DNA from: Ornithodoros turicata
Lineage: Eukaryota; Arthropoda; Arachnida; Ixodida; Argasidae
Direction: 5' to 3'
Assembly: GCF_037126465.1 (NCBI RefSeq)
Contig: NC_088202.1
Coordinates: forward strand, 29,620,213 to 29,684,212
DNA length: 64,000 nucleotides
Shown here piece after piece: positions 18,162 through 29,375 of this stretch (position 1 is the first letter of the stretch; every line of letters starts with the position of its first letter). Made by a program: the position numbers and the translations under genes. The notes below the pieces were generated by a model, which saw only the letters and a list, made by a program, of their open reading frames with translations, was not told the DNA's origin and did not search any database.

Positions 18162-20640
18162 ATACTCCAGCACGCAAAGACTTCTAGCATATCGGGCCTA
18201 GCACGTAACTGCTTCTACGTGGAGGCAGCCTTCAGAAAGGAGCCATTAGTGTATACTTTGGCCTCATGAGTCCAGTCCCCGATATTTTCCCAGGTAATGT
18301 ATGGTTAGAGGTATTGTAAGAGGTATGGTCGAACACTCTGTCGAAAACGAAGAGAGACGAGTCCAGAATCACTGTCTTTTTTGGTTGTTGTGGACCTCAT
18401 CAAGCGCGTTACATGAGGAGTTCTGCGATTTTTTTACGTGGAGCTCTTCGGCGGAGTCGTCTTAATAGCGTAGTCCAGGGGTGCTAGGCTCGTCGCATCT
18501 TGGAACTCGAAGAAAGTTCAAGAGATGTGAAGGAATGCAACCATTGGATGCTTTCTGTGTGCTCGCGTGAGCGTGCTTGACTGTCAATCAAACCTCAGGT
18601 CAAGGTTACCGAAACGCGCGTACGTTGAAATGTTTTCCTGACGTCAAAATGGCGTTTTGGATGCTCGGGAGGATGGTGTTTTTGCAGATTTAGACAATGT
18701 AAACATTTCTTGAGATGGGGGGAAAGACAGCCGTTGGACCGTTTCTGTGGTCCACGTGACGGCGTGTGTTGTCAATCAAACGAAAGTTCAAGGAAAGAGA
18801 AAATGCAGCTTTTGGCAGGAGTTCCGTGACGTCAAAATGACGTTGCGCTCCTTTTTTCCCACAGAGAAAACTTCAAGGATAGATAGTGGCGAACTTTGAA
18901 GTTTGTTAGAAAGATGGCGACCGCTTTTGTTTACTATTTTGTTGTGTGCGTTTACTACTGCGCCACTGACAATTATCATTAGTATGAAGGCACGTCTGAA
19001 GTGCCAAGCGATGACTTTCGCCCGTGTCACAGATCGAAGGACACAGTTCGTTGGTTCGCCACCGTATTCGCTACTTTTTTCAGTAGCGGAGTAGCGATCT
19101 CGCTACATTTTAAATTGGTAACGGAAAAGGTATTTCCGCTACAAATACAGGTAGCGGCGGACTCTTTCTCCGCTACGACTACTTCCGATAATATGGGAGA
19201 CGTGGAACACAAAGAGAAAAACTGATGTAAGGATGAAGCAGAATTTCTTCTTGTCATTCCTTTTAGTTGTTGAGTTGTTAATCAGGCAGACTGATGTGAC
19301 GACCTTCCTCAATTTCACTCACTTTCGTAAGCTAAGCGCACTTGAGTAGTTAGGAATACAATTTGTGTTATTCTGTGCTTTTGCTAACCTTGCTCACATT
19401 TGCGAAACACCCCCAGGTATGTATAACATACTGCATAATATTGGCTACGAAGCTAGTTTCCGTCATAAAATCAGTTGCAAAACTAGTGTGAGCGTGTTGA
19501 TAGCACACTTCAAACTGTGTTTTGCAGCTTTATTATTCGGAGCAGATAAACAAAGCGTCGTGTCTTTTGGAACAGGAATGCGAAAATATATCGGAAACAC
19601 AATGAGATATCGTTACAGTAATGCATTGCACTCCAAACGTACCGCCGACTTTGCTTTAAGGTGTCGCGCCTCAGGTGAAGCATTTCTGGCGAGATAGAAT
19701 TACCTAAGCTTACACAGGTTGCCGAACGCGGTCTAGTTATTTTCTCACATTACATAGGTTACATTGTGGGCATATGAGCCACACAAAATGAATAATAATA
19801 ATATTATCCTGGAGTCAGTGCGCGCTGCACACCTTGTAAGGGAAGCCATCGTGTGACTGGAAGAAGGGAAGAAGGGGGTACACAACAACCTTTAACTCCT
19901 AATTCCTGTGAGATCTAAGCTTTGGTGCAGTATGCCAACTACACGGCGTTGGTTGGCCCTAGCGACACCAAACATTATGTCATTCGTTTGATGTTTTCAC
20001 CTCGTGGTAGCCAATTATTGATGACTCAATGCGTCGCTTATCATGGCAGTACCGCCACTTGATCACACTGGTCAATCCGTCGACAGGAAGCAGACTGAAG
20101 AGTTTGAGGTTGGGATCTGCGGATATCTCGGACAAAATACTATCACTGCACAAAAATCGTTTTGTGCTTCAAACATTCTGACGGGAAAATTATTATATGC
20201 ACACATGCGCTGTGTGCATTAAATAATATACATATATTGCCTGTAGGTAGTTGTATACTTTATACTGCATGCCAGCTATGTCAGGGAACTTGAATATTGC
20301 ACCGTCTTTAGACACATTCGACAACGAGATGCGTACGGTGAGATGTTGCATGGAGAAGAGTATGGTCGCGGATAAGTAGCGGCACAGTATTTATGTTACC
20401 TTGATTTGGTAGAGGTAGAGGTATCTCGTTACTTTTTCAAATTTGTAACGACGCTAGTATTGCGTTACTTTTCTGTGGAGTAGCGGGTATCGGTGTTCTG
20501 TTAGTTCTGGGAGCGGGTACAACACTGATGGAAAGCGAGGGGAGTTCGCGTTTTCGCGAGGTGTCCCGCAGAAGGCTTCCGCCTCCCATTTCCAACAAAT
20601 CAAAAGTGGTAAAGGTATAATTCTGTACAATGATTGGCTT
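18162..20640. other. no gene seen; duplicated segments
   Basis: Two related ~100-bp segments lie at about 18560-18660 and 18750-18840, each with gtcaatcaaac, gttcaagg or gtcaagg, and tgacgtcaaaatg. Sequences rich in gtagcg/cgctac at 19060-19190 and 20390-20510 look like relics of one repeat. No supported exon or RNA gene. Confidence 0.45.
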
Positions 20641-20644
20641 TCGG

Positions 20645-20862
20645 AGTGCTACGCGGGTACCCGGGTTTGAATCCCGGGGCCGGCTGTGCTGTCTGGGGTT
20701 TTTCCTGGGTTTTCCTCAGCCGCATTCAGGCATATATCGGCAGAGTTCCCTTAGAAGTCTGCACAGGACGCACATTCCCCCAGGGCATCAGCCGTGACGT
20801 TGCTCACCTCTGTGAGGCCGACAACGGCGAGCCCATTCACCACCACTAACACCATCTGTTTT
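20645..20862 (+). mobile_element. tRNA-derived SINE, nearly complete
   Basis: The B-box-like gggtttgaatccc at about 20665 is followed by ggctgtgctgtctggggttt, cctgggttttcctcag, cagagttcccttagaagtct, gacgcacattcccccagggc, gtgacgttgctcacctctgt, ggccgacaacggcgag and a (CCA)n-like tail. This copy shows the whole order of modules that the partial copies share. The tRNA head is partly degraded at its 5' end. Confidence 0.8.
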
Positions 20863-20869
20863 TGGAGTG

Positions 20870-22168
20870 AGGAATGATCGAGTGGCAACAGGTTCATGCG
20901 TCGCAGCCTCTTGCGCGAGTTATTCAAAAGATGTAACACCTGTGTCAGTCTACAGGTACAGATACTTCCTCGGTTTGCTGCAGCAAAGCGAGGAATCATC
21001 TGTGGGTACGAGCACTGAAATCTCCACCAATCACAAGGGATGTGCTCGCCTTCAAGTATTGCACTGATCCTGCTGGAACTTGAATGTTGACGCACGTACA
21101 CGCCTGAAACAGTATGGTCCGCACGTGTGAGTCGTCTTTCATGTGTGTTATTAAACGTGCTCTGCACATCCCGTCTGAACAGTTACATTGTCAGAATGCA
21201 AGCGTAAATAGGAGAGATGTGTGACAACAGACTTCCTCGTTTAGTTGAGTCTTGTCTCAATGTGTCTTTATCTTTACAGAAAGTAAGGAGCTTTTACCTC
21301 CCCCAATAAGTAACAAGCTAGCGAAAAGATTGCTGTATCAGGCTTTCAGGTCGTCTAGGTTGCCACTTCGCACTCTCGTGGGTGTAGTCCTCTTTAGCAT
21401 ATCATTCCAGTACGAATAGCAAGACAAACAAATAGTCGAGAATTATGGCGTCAAACCCTAGGCATTGTGGTCAGTGAGGTCAGTCAGTTTGCTGTAAGTT
21501 TGATCTTGCCTGGCACTTCTGTTACTTGGCAAGTTTAATGAGGGTCATCGTTACGGCTGCTGTCCTGGTAGCTTTTCTGTCGTGTCTTCGTCTACTTCTC
21601 CCATGAATAATTGTCTCGAACGAAGATGATGTGGTGAAATTGTGTAAAAGTGCTCGTGGCTTGACGCCATTATTCTTGTAGTAATGCACATTGAGTGAGC
21701 GGCGACAGCGGCAGCCGGCACAAGGACTTTTGAGTCTCCCCGGGACTGCGTCTCTGCCGAAGCTTGGGCTTCACATGTCCGACTCATCACGTCGTGTTCG
21801 AACACAACTGTAAGGTATAAAATATATTCTTCATCAAGATGCCAAGTCGCGCAAAATGAGAGCTACGTCAATAGCACTGGACAATGGATAGGGGCTCTTA
21901 CCAAATGCTTTGCTGTTTCTGCTACCGCGTCTGCTGAAATACGGCCGACATGGAACTTCGGCTTTGCTCAAGAAACAGTGCCTCATGTCGTAGACGCACT
22001 AAATCAGTTTAGGCGATAAATTTCCGTTCCAGCATATAACTTTCAGGTGGTAACTCTTTGCATCCTAACCGTCGGAGCAAAAAGAGAGCTCTGAATTTTT
22101 GCTGACAGCTCTGAAGGGTACTTGAATGAGTGCAATATACTCAGTGTATACTCGTATACTCATAGTAT
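20870..22168. other. no gene seen
   Basis: No exon, RNA gene or repeat that I can support. Confidence 0.4.
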
Positions 22169-23243
22169 ATTCAGTCCACTTTGGTGAACAATCATTCCTC
22201 GTCCTTCTCTCATGTATCATCTGGTGTCCCACAGGGTACGGTCATAGGTCACCTCCTCTTCTCTATCTATAATAACGACTTCCCTGATTGCGTCTCATCG
22301 AGTATACGCCTGTTCGCTGACGACTGCATCATCTACAGTTCAATTCGCTCACCAAACGATAAACATCATCCATATCGTGACCTACAGGCTCTGGAAACTT
22401 GGTGTGATAAGTGGCTTCTTTCGTTCAACGTATCTACATGCTGCTACATCCCTTTTTCTCGCACTATGGTAACCTTCAACCATTCCTACACCTTATGCGG
22501 CTCCGCGGTTCCTATTAATAATCAGTACAAATACCTTGGAGTCATTATTTCTTCTGACCTCACATGGAATGCTCACGTTTCCTCTGTTATCAGCAATGCT
22601 CCTCGTACCATTGGTTTCCTTCGCCGTAATTTGAAGCTTGCTTCCCCTGAAGTTCGCTATATCGCATACACTACTTTTGTTCGTCCGAAACTGGAATATG
22701 TATCAGCAATATGGGATCCCCCGCAACGATACCTGACACGCTGTATCGAATCCATCCAGAACGCTGTAGTCCGGTTCATTGTTTCTGATTACTCATATTC
22801 ATCAAGTGTCACAGGCATGAAATCATCATTAGGTGTTTCATCTCTGCAACATCGTGGGTTCATTGCCAGACTATGCTTATTCCACAGGTTCTATCACAAT
22901 CCTTCTCATTGTAGACATTATATAACACCAGCGCGAACAGTTTTTCTACGCATTGACCATACACATAAAGTAGAAAGACAACTGTGCCGTACGTCTCGTT
23001 TCATGAACTCATTTTTTCCGCAAACGGCCATTTCGTGGAATAGCCTCCCTCATCACATAGTCGAACTTACTGACCCTCATCAATTTCGCACCGCAGTATC
23101 TAATCATTTCTCTTTCTCTGTTTAATCGTGTATTTACAATTGAAGTTGTATTGTACCTACTAGCCTCTATGTGCCACCCCCCATGTAATGCCTGTGAGTG
23201 CCTTTGGGGTATGTGAATAACTAACTAATTAAATAAATAAATG
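22169..23243 (+). mobile_element. CR1/Jockey-like LINE, 5'-truncated
   Basis: One frame is open for about 310 residues to a stop at 23123-23125. It begins within RT at VSSGVPQGTVIGHLLFSIY, continues with IRLFADDCIIY (catalytic FADD box), YKYLGVIISSDLTWNAHV, GFLRRNLK, LEYVSAIWDP and ends near FPQTAISWNSLPHH. The 3' UTR ends in (taaa)n-type repeats (ctaattaaataaataaatg). There is no start codon of its own; the copy is a 5'-truncated relic, but uninterrupted, so probably recent. Confidence 0.88.
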
Positions 23244-23434
23244 CACTTTAAAGGTTATTGAACAGAAAGGTATGAGAAGGTGTAGCCACGTGATGCACTT
23301 CACGTGTACCTGTACTTTACTAAGCAAACACCAAATAATTTCTGCATAGGTTCCATAAATGTGGCGCCGATTGCGCGTTGCTTCTCATCTTTCAATGGCA
23401 TGAACAAAGGCTGACAACGTTTCACCTTTTGCAG

Positions 23435-23524
23435 ATGAGTCGCGGATCAAGTTTGATTGTTCTCATACTGACCGTGATATGGATGATCAGCTCTCCATCT
23501 TGTGCCACAATCGCTCGACACAAG
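23435..23524 (+). CDS. signal-peptide exon of a secreted protein
   Basis: After a strong acceptor (tttcaccttttgcag) an ATG opens a 30-codon exon, MSRGSSLIVLILTVIWMISS followed by PSCATIARHK, ending at a GTGGGA donor in phase 0. It has a short basic N-region, a 12-15 residue hydrophobic core and a likely cleavage after SCA, a classical secretion signal. An acceptor at 25603 in the same phase opens a long exon (25604-26929); joining the two gives a secreted protein of about 470 residues. The intron would be 2.08 kb and contain three CACTC MITEs. Confidence 0.6.
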
Positions 23525-24222
23525 GTGGGAAACGCAATGACCGTAAATTAGGATAGAAGCCTTTATAATTCACGTGTAACGTAGTAGCTTAACAGAAGGC
23601 CGAAGCCCCTCTTAGTTCTATTCTGGGAATTTGCTACCCCCGCGCAACTGCTGTATCCAACCAAGAACCACAACGTGGTTCAGAGAAGGAGGACTTCGTT
23701 CGACTTCCCACTCTTATTTTGGCGCCCTCACACCAGGATTTTTCACTCGTTTCGATTTCTTCGTCAAATTTCTTCATTGCCCGTAATTGAACAACAACTT
23801 CATTACAAGATGGTGAATACAAGGGTTTCATCGCCAGGGATGATACTCTATCCCATAGCTCGTGGTGATGCGGGGAATGAAATAATGAGCCCCTTCACAA
23901 TAAGGATCGAAGTCCTATGGTATCCAGGAAGGTGAAGAGAGCTTTGAGGGCAGAGCGTTGGTGGGCTGGATGTGGCCAGCGGCGAAGCAATTTTGTGAGA
24001 GAGTGGGAACGGGAGTTTAGCTCGTTAAGAGATCCGGAGAGTACGGTTTGGGAAGGTTGGTAGTGTGTGTATGACCACTAATATCTGATATAACTCTATA
24101 GCATTTTCCTCTTCCAACAAAAATAAAGCATTAATTAACTTTTATAGTTTCAACATTCCGTGATATGACGTTTCTTCAACTTAAAAGGGCTCGAAGGCAT
24201 ACCATTTGCTCAAGAGCTGGTA

Positions 24223-24459
24223 CACTTTTAGAAATGAACTTCACCACATAGCACGCTCCTAGCCAACGATCATCCCGAACGACAACGTTCTCGCCCCTGA
24301 TTTGCTGAAAACGGGAGGAGGAGCCTATTTTGTGCCGTGCATAATGGCACAAAATAGGCTCCTCCTCCCGTTTTCAACAAATCAGGGGCGAGAACGTTGT
24401 CATTCGGGATGATGGTTCGCTAGGAGCGTGCTATGTGGTGAAGTTCATTTTTAAGAGTG
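24223..24459. mobile_element. CACTC-type MITE (copy 3)
   Basis: Starts cacttttagaaatgaactt and ends gaagttcatttttaagagtg; palindromic with ggaggagcctattttgtgcc facing its complement around a cgtgcataa loop. TA duplicated at 24221-24222 and 24460-24461. Confidence 0.9.
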
Positions 24460-24461
24460 TA

Positions 24462-24769
24462 CACTCGAAAAACAGAGCTTTACTGCACAGCACTCTGTGC
24501 GCCCTCCCATTGCCACAAAGGGTTATCGCTTCTGATTCCAAGAGAGAGGGGGCGAACGCCTTTTTGTGTCAATTTGGATATATGATAATTGACGCAAAAA
24601 GACGTACGCCCCACTCTCTCTTCGAATCACAAGCGATAATTCTATCATTCTGCTCTCATTGTATTCCCATCCCATCAACGCCCTATCACTACCAATCCGA
24701 CCCTATCATTTGTGGCAATTAATGGTTGGCGCACAGCGTGCTATGCGGTGAACTTCTCTTTTTAGAGTG
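24462..24769. mobile_element. CACTC-type MITE (copy 4), abutting copy 3
   Basis: Starts cactcgaaaaacagagcttt and ends aacttctctttttagagtg. It belongs to the subfamily of 4725-4966 (aaacagaactt ends, cgcacagcgtgc module). Its left TA is the right TA of copy 3; the right TA is 24770-24771. One element therefore inserted exactly beside the other's duplication, or the two are a head-to-tail unit. Confidence 0.88.
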
Positions 24770-25046
24770 TACCTGCCATCCTCCCTTTTCTTTTTCTTCT
24801 TTTTTTTTTTTGTAGAGTGGGACGAAACTTTGATAAAATGTTCCCGCAAGCCCAACACATTTTTCCCACTCACTACAAAATGGAAGCACTACGAGCACAT
24901 CAGTGCGCTGGTCGAGCTCGCGGCCTATGCATAATAAGATGGATGCAAGTGCAGAGACGTGTCCGGACTTTTTATGTGGCTCTACACACTAAAAGCAGAA
25001 CTTCACTACATAGCGCGGTGAAGGCGAACCATTGACCGGGATGGTA

Positions 25047-25284
25047 CACTCTTAGAAATGAATTTCACCGCATAGCACGCTCCTCACCAACCATCATCCC
25101 GAATGACAACGTTCTCGCCAGTGATTTGTTGAAAACAGGAGGCGGAGCTTATTCTGTGCCGTGCATAATGGCCACAAAATAGCCTCCGCCTACCGTTTTT
25201 AGCAAATCAGGGACGAGAACGTTGTCATTTGGGATGATTGTTGGCTAGGAGCGTGCTATGCGGTGAAGTTCATTTTTAAGAGTG
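25047..25284. mobile_element. CACTC-type MITE (copy 5)
   Basis: Starts cactcttagaaatgaatttc and ends gaagttcatttttaagagtg, flanked by TA at 25045-25046 and 25285-25286. Long hairpin as in copy 3. Confidence 0.9.
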
Positions 25285-25289
25285 TACCT

Positions 25290-25560
25290 TTATCACTTCC
25301 GCTTTGTGGAAACTGCGGGGCGCACGCTTTTTTTTAAGCTGCATAACTGTTCCAAAAAGGCGTACGCCTAGCGTTTTTAACCAATCGGGGGGCAGGACGA
25401 TGTCATTCAGGATGGTGACTGGCTAAGAACGTGCTATGACATGAAGTTCAACTCCCCTCTCCCACTTTCCTTTTTTTGGCTATAGTCGTGACGATGCCCA
25501 CTTGAGTGCGGCCAACAACGGCAAGCTACCTCGACCCCCCCCCCCCTCTGTTTTTAGAGT
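25290..25560. mobile_element. degenerate CACTC MITE with LINE 3' end in its right terminal repeat
   Basis: A worn MITE (25290-25448: ggcgtacgcc, gatggtgactggctaag, tatgacatgaagttc) is followed by the LINE 3' UTR seen at 5335-5444 (caactcccctctcccac, gtcgtgacgatgcccac, caacaacggcaagctacctc, poly-C) at 25449-25548. The MITE end tctgtttttagagt then resumes. The LINE tail thus sits at the same place in the terminal repeat as at 4967-5444. Confidence 0.7.
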
Positions 25561-25603
25561 CTACCCAAGCAGGTTGGGGCATGGGTGCAGTTCGTATGTG
25601 CAG

Positions 25604-26929
25604 GGAACTTGCCCTGATTCTAGAAATCTTGCATTTAAGGTTAAAAGGGACGCAAGCGATGTCCGTTCCTCACCTGTGGGTTTGCCAACTAAAGCAACAC
25701 CGTTTCCCGGACGATCACTTAATGGCACACCGTCCGGAAACATCACTTCTGCCTTTCAAAGCAACCAACATCGGAGATGGCGTCTGCCGTTCTTACGCAC
25801 CATGTTCCAGCGACTCACTGAACTGCACAGGAAGAAAACCCAGCAAAGACGCAAGAGAGAAACGGATACAGGTGAGGATCTCTTCGACTCTCCCGTTGGA
25901 CAAGCGCTCTTAGACAGTTTATCCAAAGGATATACCCGAGAAAAAGGACTTGGGAATGGGATTGGTGACACTCCCGTGCTGGATGAAAAACATCCGGTCG
26001 GTCTAGTGTGGCGTCAAGATGGGGATAGTGAGCAAATAGCACGGGACAATACGTTATTTGGGCCCAAAGAGCCATTTAGCTTGACCGTACGACGAGCACT
26101 TATGGACAGCATTTGCTATCCAGGCCATGGCGGATCACGGACCTCGAAAAGCGACGTCAGAGAGAACTTCAGGCAAGACGAGGACACAGATAGCCAAAGT
26201 GACCGCCAACAAAGAAACAAAAGGTTGTCACATCGCTTGAAAAGGTACCTCGAGATCGTGCGCGTCAAGATCCCATCTTTGGATTTCGCAATGAGAGATA
26301 AAGCTAAGCGAAACTCTCGTGTTAGTGGCCACTTGGCTGAATTCCTTGAATCAGTTCCCCACGAGAACAGGGAGGTTCACACAGTCATGGCACAAAGCAA
26401 CCCCAACGTCTCAAGGGACAAGCATGACGAAAACGGAGGACAAGCAAATAAGCACAGTTCAACGAACGCATCTGCAGATATGACGCCATCACTGTTGTCG
26501 TCCTTGAACAACCTGTTGGCCAACCTTGACGTTAGTTTGGTAGACCTCCTTGAAGAAGCATCTGCAGCTAACGATACGAGTCGCACGCTGGTTAGAAGAG
26601 AAAGACCATCCTTGGAAGGCCACGAAGAACGCCAGAACGCGGTCTCGCTTCCGCCAGAGATGAGGGAACTTGTCGAACAACTTGACAGAAAGAGTAAACG
26701 AAAGTGGGCGTACGAAAGAACAAACGCTGTCGGCGAGATGCATCATGTTGCCCACGCAGCGCCCGATGAGAAAGGAGTTGTCAAAACAAAGGAGCAGGAC
26801 ATCCAAGCACTGAAGAAAATTCACCATTATAACGTCCCCGCCTACAAGCACGAGCTTCGAGAAGCAAAACAAATGCTTCAAGATCTCCAGGAAGAACTCG
26901 AAAAACGGAAGAAACAGTGGGCTATCTAA
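25604..26929 (+). CDS. secreted hydrophilic protein, main exon, function unknown
   Basis: A frame open for over 440 codons ends at TAA 26927-26929. With the acceptor tatgtgcag at 25601-25603 it starts GTCPDSRNLAFKVKRDASDV in phase 0, matching the signal-peptide exon at 23435-23524. The frame stays open upstream to 25502 through repeat sequence, so the true start of the exon could differ; the first internal ATG is at 25802. Composition is charged and Ser-rich, with no membrane segment. Multibasic sites include QQRRKRETD, a good furin-type site, just after an amphipathic stretch FLRTMFQRLTELHRKK. The last 30 residues (KHELREAKQMLQDLQEEL) form a coiled coil. I recognise no family. A processed prohormone-like or salivary/haemolymph protein is conceivable, but that is speculation. 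Confidence 0.6.
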   Translation, partial: GTCPDSRNLAFKVKRDASDVRSSPVGLPTKATPFPGRSLNGTPSGNITSAFQSNQHRRWRLPFLRTMFQRLTELHRKKTQQRRKRETDTGEDLFDSPVGQALLDSLSKGYTREKGLGNGIGDTPVLDEKHPVGLVWRQDGDSEQIARDNTLFGPKEPFSLTVRRALMDSICYPGHGGSRTSKSDVRENFRQDEDTDSQSDRQQRNKRLSHRLKRYLEIVRVKIPSLDFAMRDKAKRNSRVSGHLAEFLESVPHENREVHTVMAQSNPNVSRDKHDENGGQANKHSSTNASADMTPSLLSSLNNLLANLDVSLVDLLEEASAANDTSRTLVRRERPSLEGHEERQNAVSLPPEMRELVEQLDRKSKRKWAYERTNAVGEMHHVAHAAPDEKGVVKTKEQDIQALKKIHHYNVPAYKHELREAKQMLQDLQEELEKRKKQWAI

Positions 26930-28730
26930 TATATATAAGTACAACGGCGAGAAAGTGTCCGCTTTTGACAGTGATGCAAAGAACATGGTACTCAACCAAG
27001 TAGAGGGTGTGTTACGATGCCCAGTAATGCGAACGACGAAAAATGCCACCGAGATTTGACAAAATCCCGGAGAAAAGTAAACACACCACAAGGTTTGCAT
27101 GTTCTGTTCTAATTTTCTGTTGTTTCCTTTCTTCTCTGAAGTCCTTCAGAAGTTGTACTGGTATGCTATAAATCTTGGACCACCACTTGTCGTCGTTGTT
27201 TGTTCCCATTACAATGCGTGCTGAGCATACTATTGCTTGCTGCTACTACTGTCACATGCACGCAAATAGAGAAGATTGGTGGATAATCGAAGCAGACCTT
27301 CCAAATCTACCATTGCGTTGTAATGACGATTGGACCACTGGGAAACGCCACGAATGCAACTTAAGGTGGATGCAAGCAAGAGGTGGGGTTATTAATGTGA
27401 CAGAGTTTGTTTCTTGCGGCTCGTGCAAAGGAGTGCGTGTTCGTGTAACGAAAATGTTGAGGAGTATCCCTTTAGCTCATGTACAGGTGCACTAGCTTTG
27501 CGCGCATGGTTGAAAGATTGGAAATATTGGTGACTGAAAATTTCAGCTGCAGGCTCTGTCCCGAAGCACGTACACAGAGCAGTTTCATCGTTTTCACTCT
27601 TTTTTTTTCTTTTCGGGAAATAAACATTTTATAGGTGCTTTTCAATAGGTGTCTGACCAGAACAAGATTATTCGTGGGCTTCCACAGCAGACTTCTGCGT
27701 AACTTAAATGATCTACTTAAAGGGTCCATGAAGAGATTCCCGGAAAATCTGAGTTCTCGGTAGAGAATGGTTCTCAATGAGAGCCTGAAATACTCGATTC
27801 TATCCGATATCCGATTTCCTTTTCCTTTCTTTTTTATTTTTTGATGTTGCATTCAACGCCGGTGCAGTTCTCGTGTTAAAGGAGCATGGAAAGACTCGAG
27901 AAAGAAATATGTCGAGAGAACTAGAAATTAGGATTGCAAGCCCTGGACATTCGTACAAAAGCTGCGAGTGCAGTGCGATACCCTGGAGCGCAAACGAGCT
28001 TTCAATCTCGCAGGTCAGAAAACCTGATCTCCTCGGCTGCCAGTCTGCAACTTCATGTGCATCGCCAATACTGAGTCGAGCGACTTATTTTTTCTTTCTT
28101 CTTTTTGCAGTCGCTTTTTGCGCCGCCATTCACGCGTCTCGACTGGTCGCTGTCGCTAGCTGATGATTCTTGGTGATCAAGAAAGAGTCCGCTGCCAAAC
28201 TGACGTCAAGAGACGCGAGAAGCCGAGGCGAGGTTGTCGCCGCTGCGCGCTTCCTTGCAAAGCAATTTTCTCAGTAATTTCGCACTTCCCAAATCAAATA
28301 TCTTGCGGGACGGTTCCTCAGGGTACTATGCTCATATGATGATCTAAAAAAAAGTATATGTTACAAGTCCTTTGCATGCTCCGTTAAAAGAAAAAAAAGA
28401 AAAAGAAATGCTTCGAGCGGCCGCAAGACGCACCCCCTACAAGAGGCATAACGTGACTTGTATCATTTTGTTACTCGCCAAGGTTGCAGCAAGGCAGTCC
28501 GTCAGCGAGGAAGGTCACCTGATGGGAACTGGATGTGCTGAGGCTGGAACACATAAAAAGGACAAACACAAAGCCTCAAGTGCCTAAGACATTAGTGATG
28601 AAAGAAGGAAGTTGCTGAAAAGGTTAGCCAGGCTGTAGAGTTATCCGCAGTCCATCTCTTCGGCACGTGCAGCTCAACGTGGGTTTTAATAGAAGACCCT
28701 GGCAGTTTTAGCTCATTCCGGCTCAATGGC
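26930..28730. other. mostly no gene; one Cys-rich frame
   Basis: Apart from the short Cys-rich frame at 27214-27495 I see no supported gene or repeat here. A pyrimidine/A-rich stretch at 28085-28110 and 28385-28410 is low complexity. Confidence 0.4.
27214..27495 (+). CDS. small Cys-rich open frame, possible exon
   Basis: From ATG 27214 the frame reads MRAEHTIACCYYCHMHANRE and contains a further CNDDW, HECNLRW and VSCGSCKG, seven cysteines in about 70 residues, then a stop at 27493-27495. The Cys/Trp spacing suggests a small disulfide-rich secreted domain, but there is no signal peptide in frame and no family match. It lies just 3' of the secreted-protein gene. Confidence 0.22.
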   Translation: MRAEHTIACCYYCHMHANREDWWIIEADLPNLPLRCNDDWTTGKRHECNLRWMQARGGVINVTEFVSCGSCKGVRVRVTKMLRSIPLAHVQVH

Positions 28731-29375
28731 CCTTTTCCCAGAGCCGTTTATAGAGAGAGTTTGGCCATTGGGAGGAGACTAACTTAAAGCGCGTCATGCG
28801 ACGTCACGGCTGAGCGACCTCCCTTGTCGTGCACAATTGTTATTCAGCCGTCAACCGGTCGCAGACGCCATATTGATGCTGATTGTTGTTTACAACCCAA
28901 GGAGAGAAGACACGTGCGTACTTCTTGCTTCGAAAGCCTTTCGTCCTTGGATTCTGTTCTTTCTGTTTGGCAACAAAGCCCCCCTTATCACTGGGTAGTA
29001 GCTCATAAGCACCAAATGCTCATAACCTCCAAACGCTCAAAACCTCCAAACGCTCATATGCACCGAAAAAAAGTTGGTGGTTTTGAGCGTTTGGTGGAAA
29101 TGAGCAGGAGGGGAGAAGCTGCTCATAAGCACCAAACGTCCAGAACATCCGAATGCTCATATGCACCGAAAGGCGGGAGACCACAAAGGCCGGGTCTTCC
29201 TCTCCCGCATTTGGAACAAGGTCACAGGGTGAGTGAATGGCGACTACCAGGGCCGCTTAATGTGTCAGTTTGAAGTTTATGTAACAGCTTGGTCCTGCTT
29301 GTATGCAGTCAGAACGAATTTTTATGGAAGTTCATCTATCGTGAGTCAATTGGTGTTTGAACGCCGTAGTGTCCG

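Noticed and set aside
19365..19697. 110-codon open frame as a gene
   Set aside because: No start context, splice signals or domain; composition like surrounding non-coding sequence.
26489..27100. 203-codon minus-strand open frame opposite the secreted-protein exon
   Set aside because: It is a shadow of the plus-strand coding exon and its own reading has no family signature or splice context.
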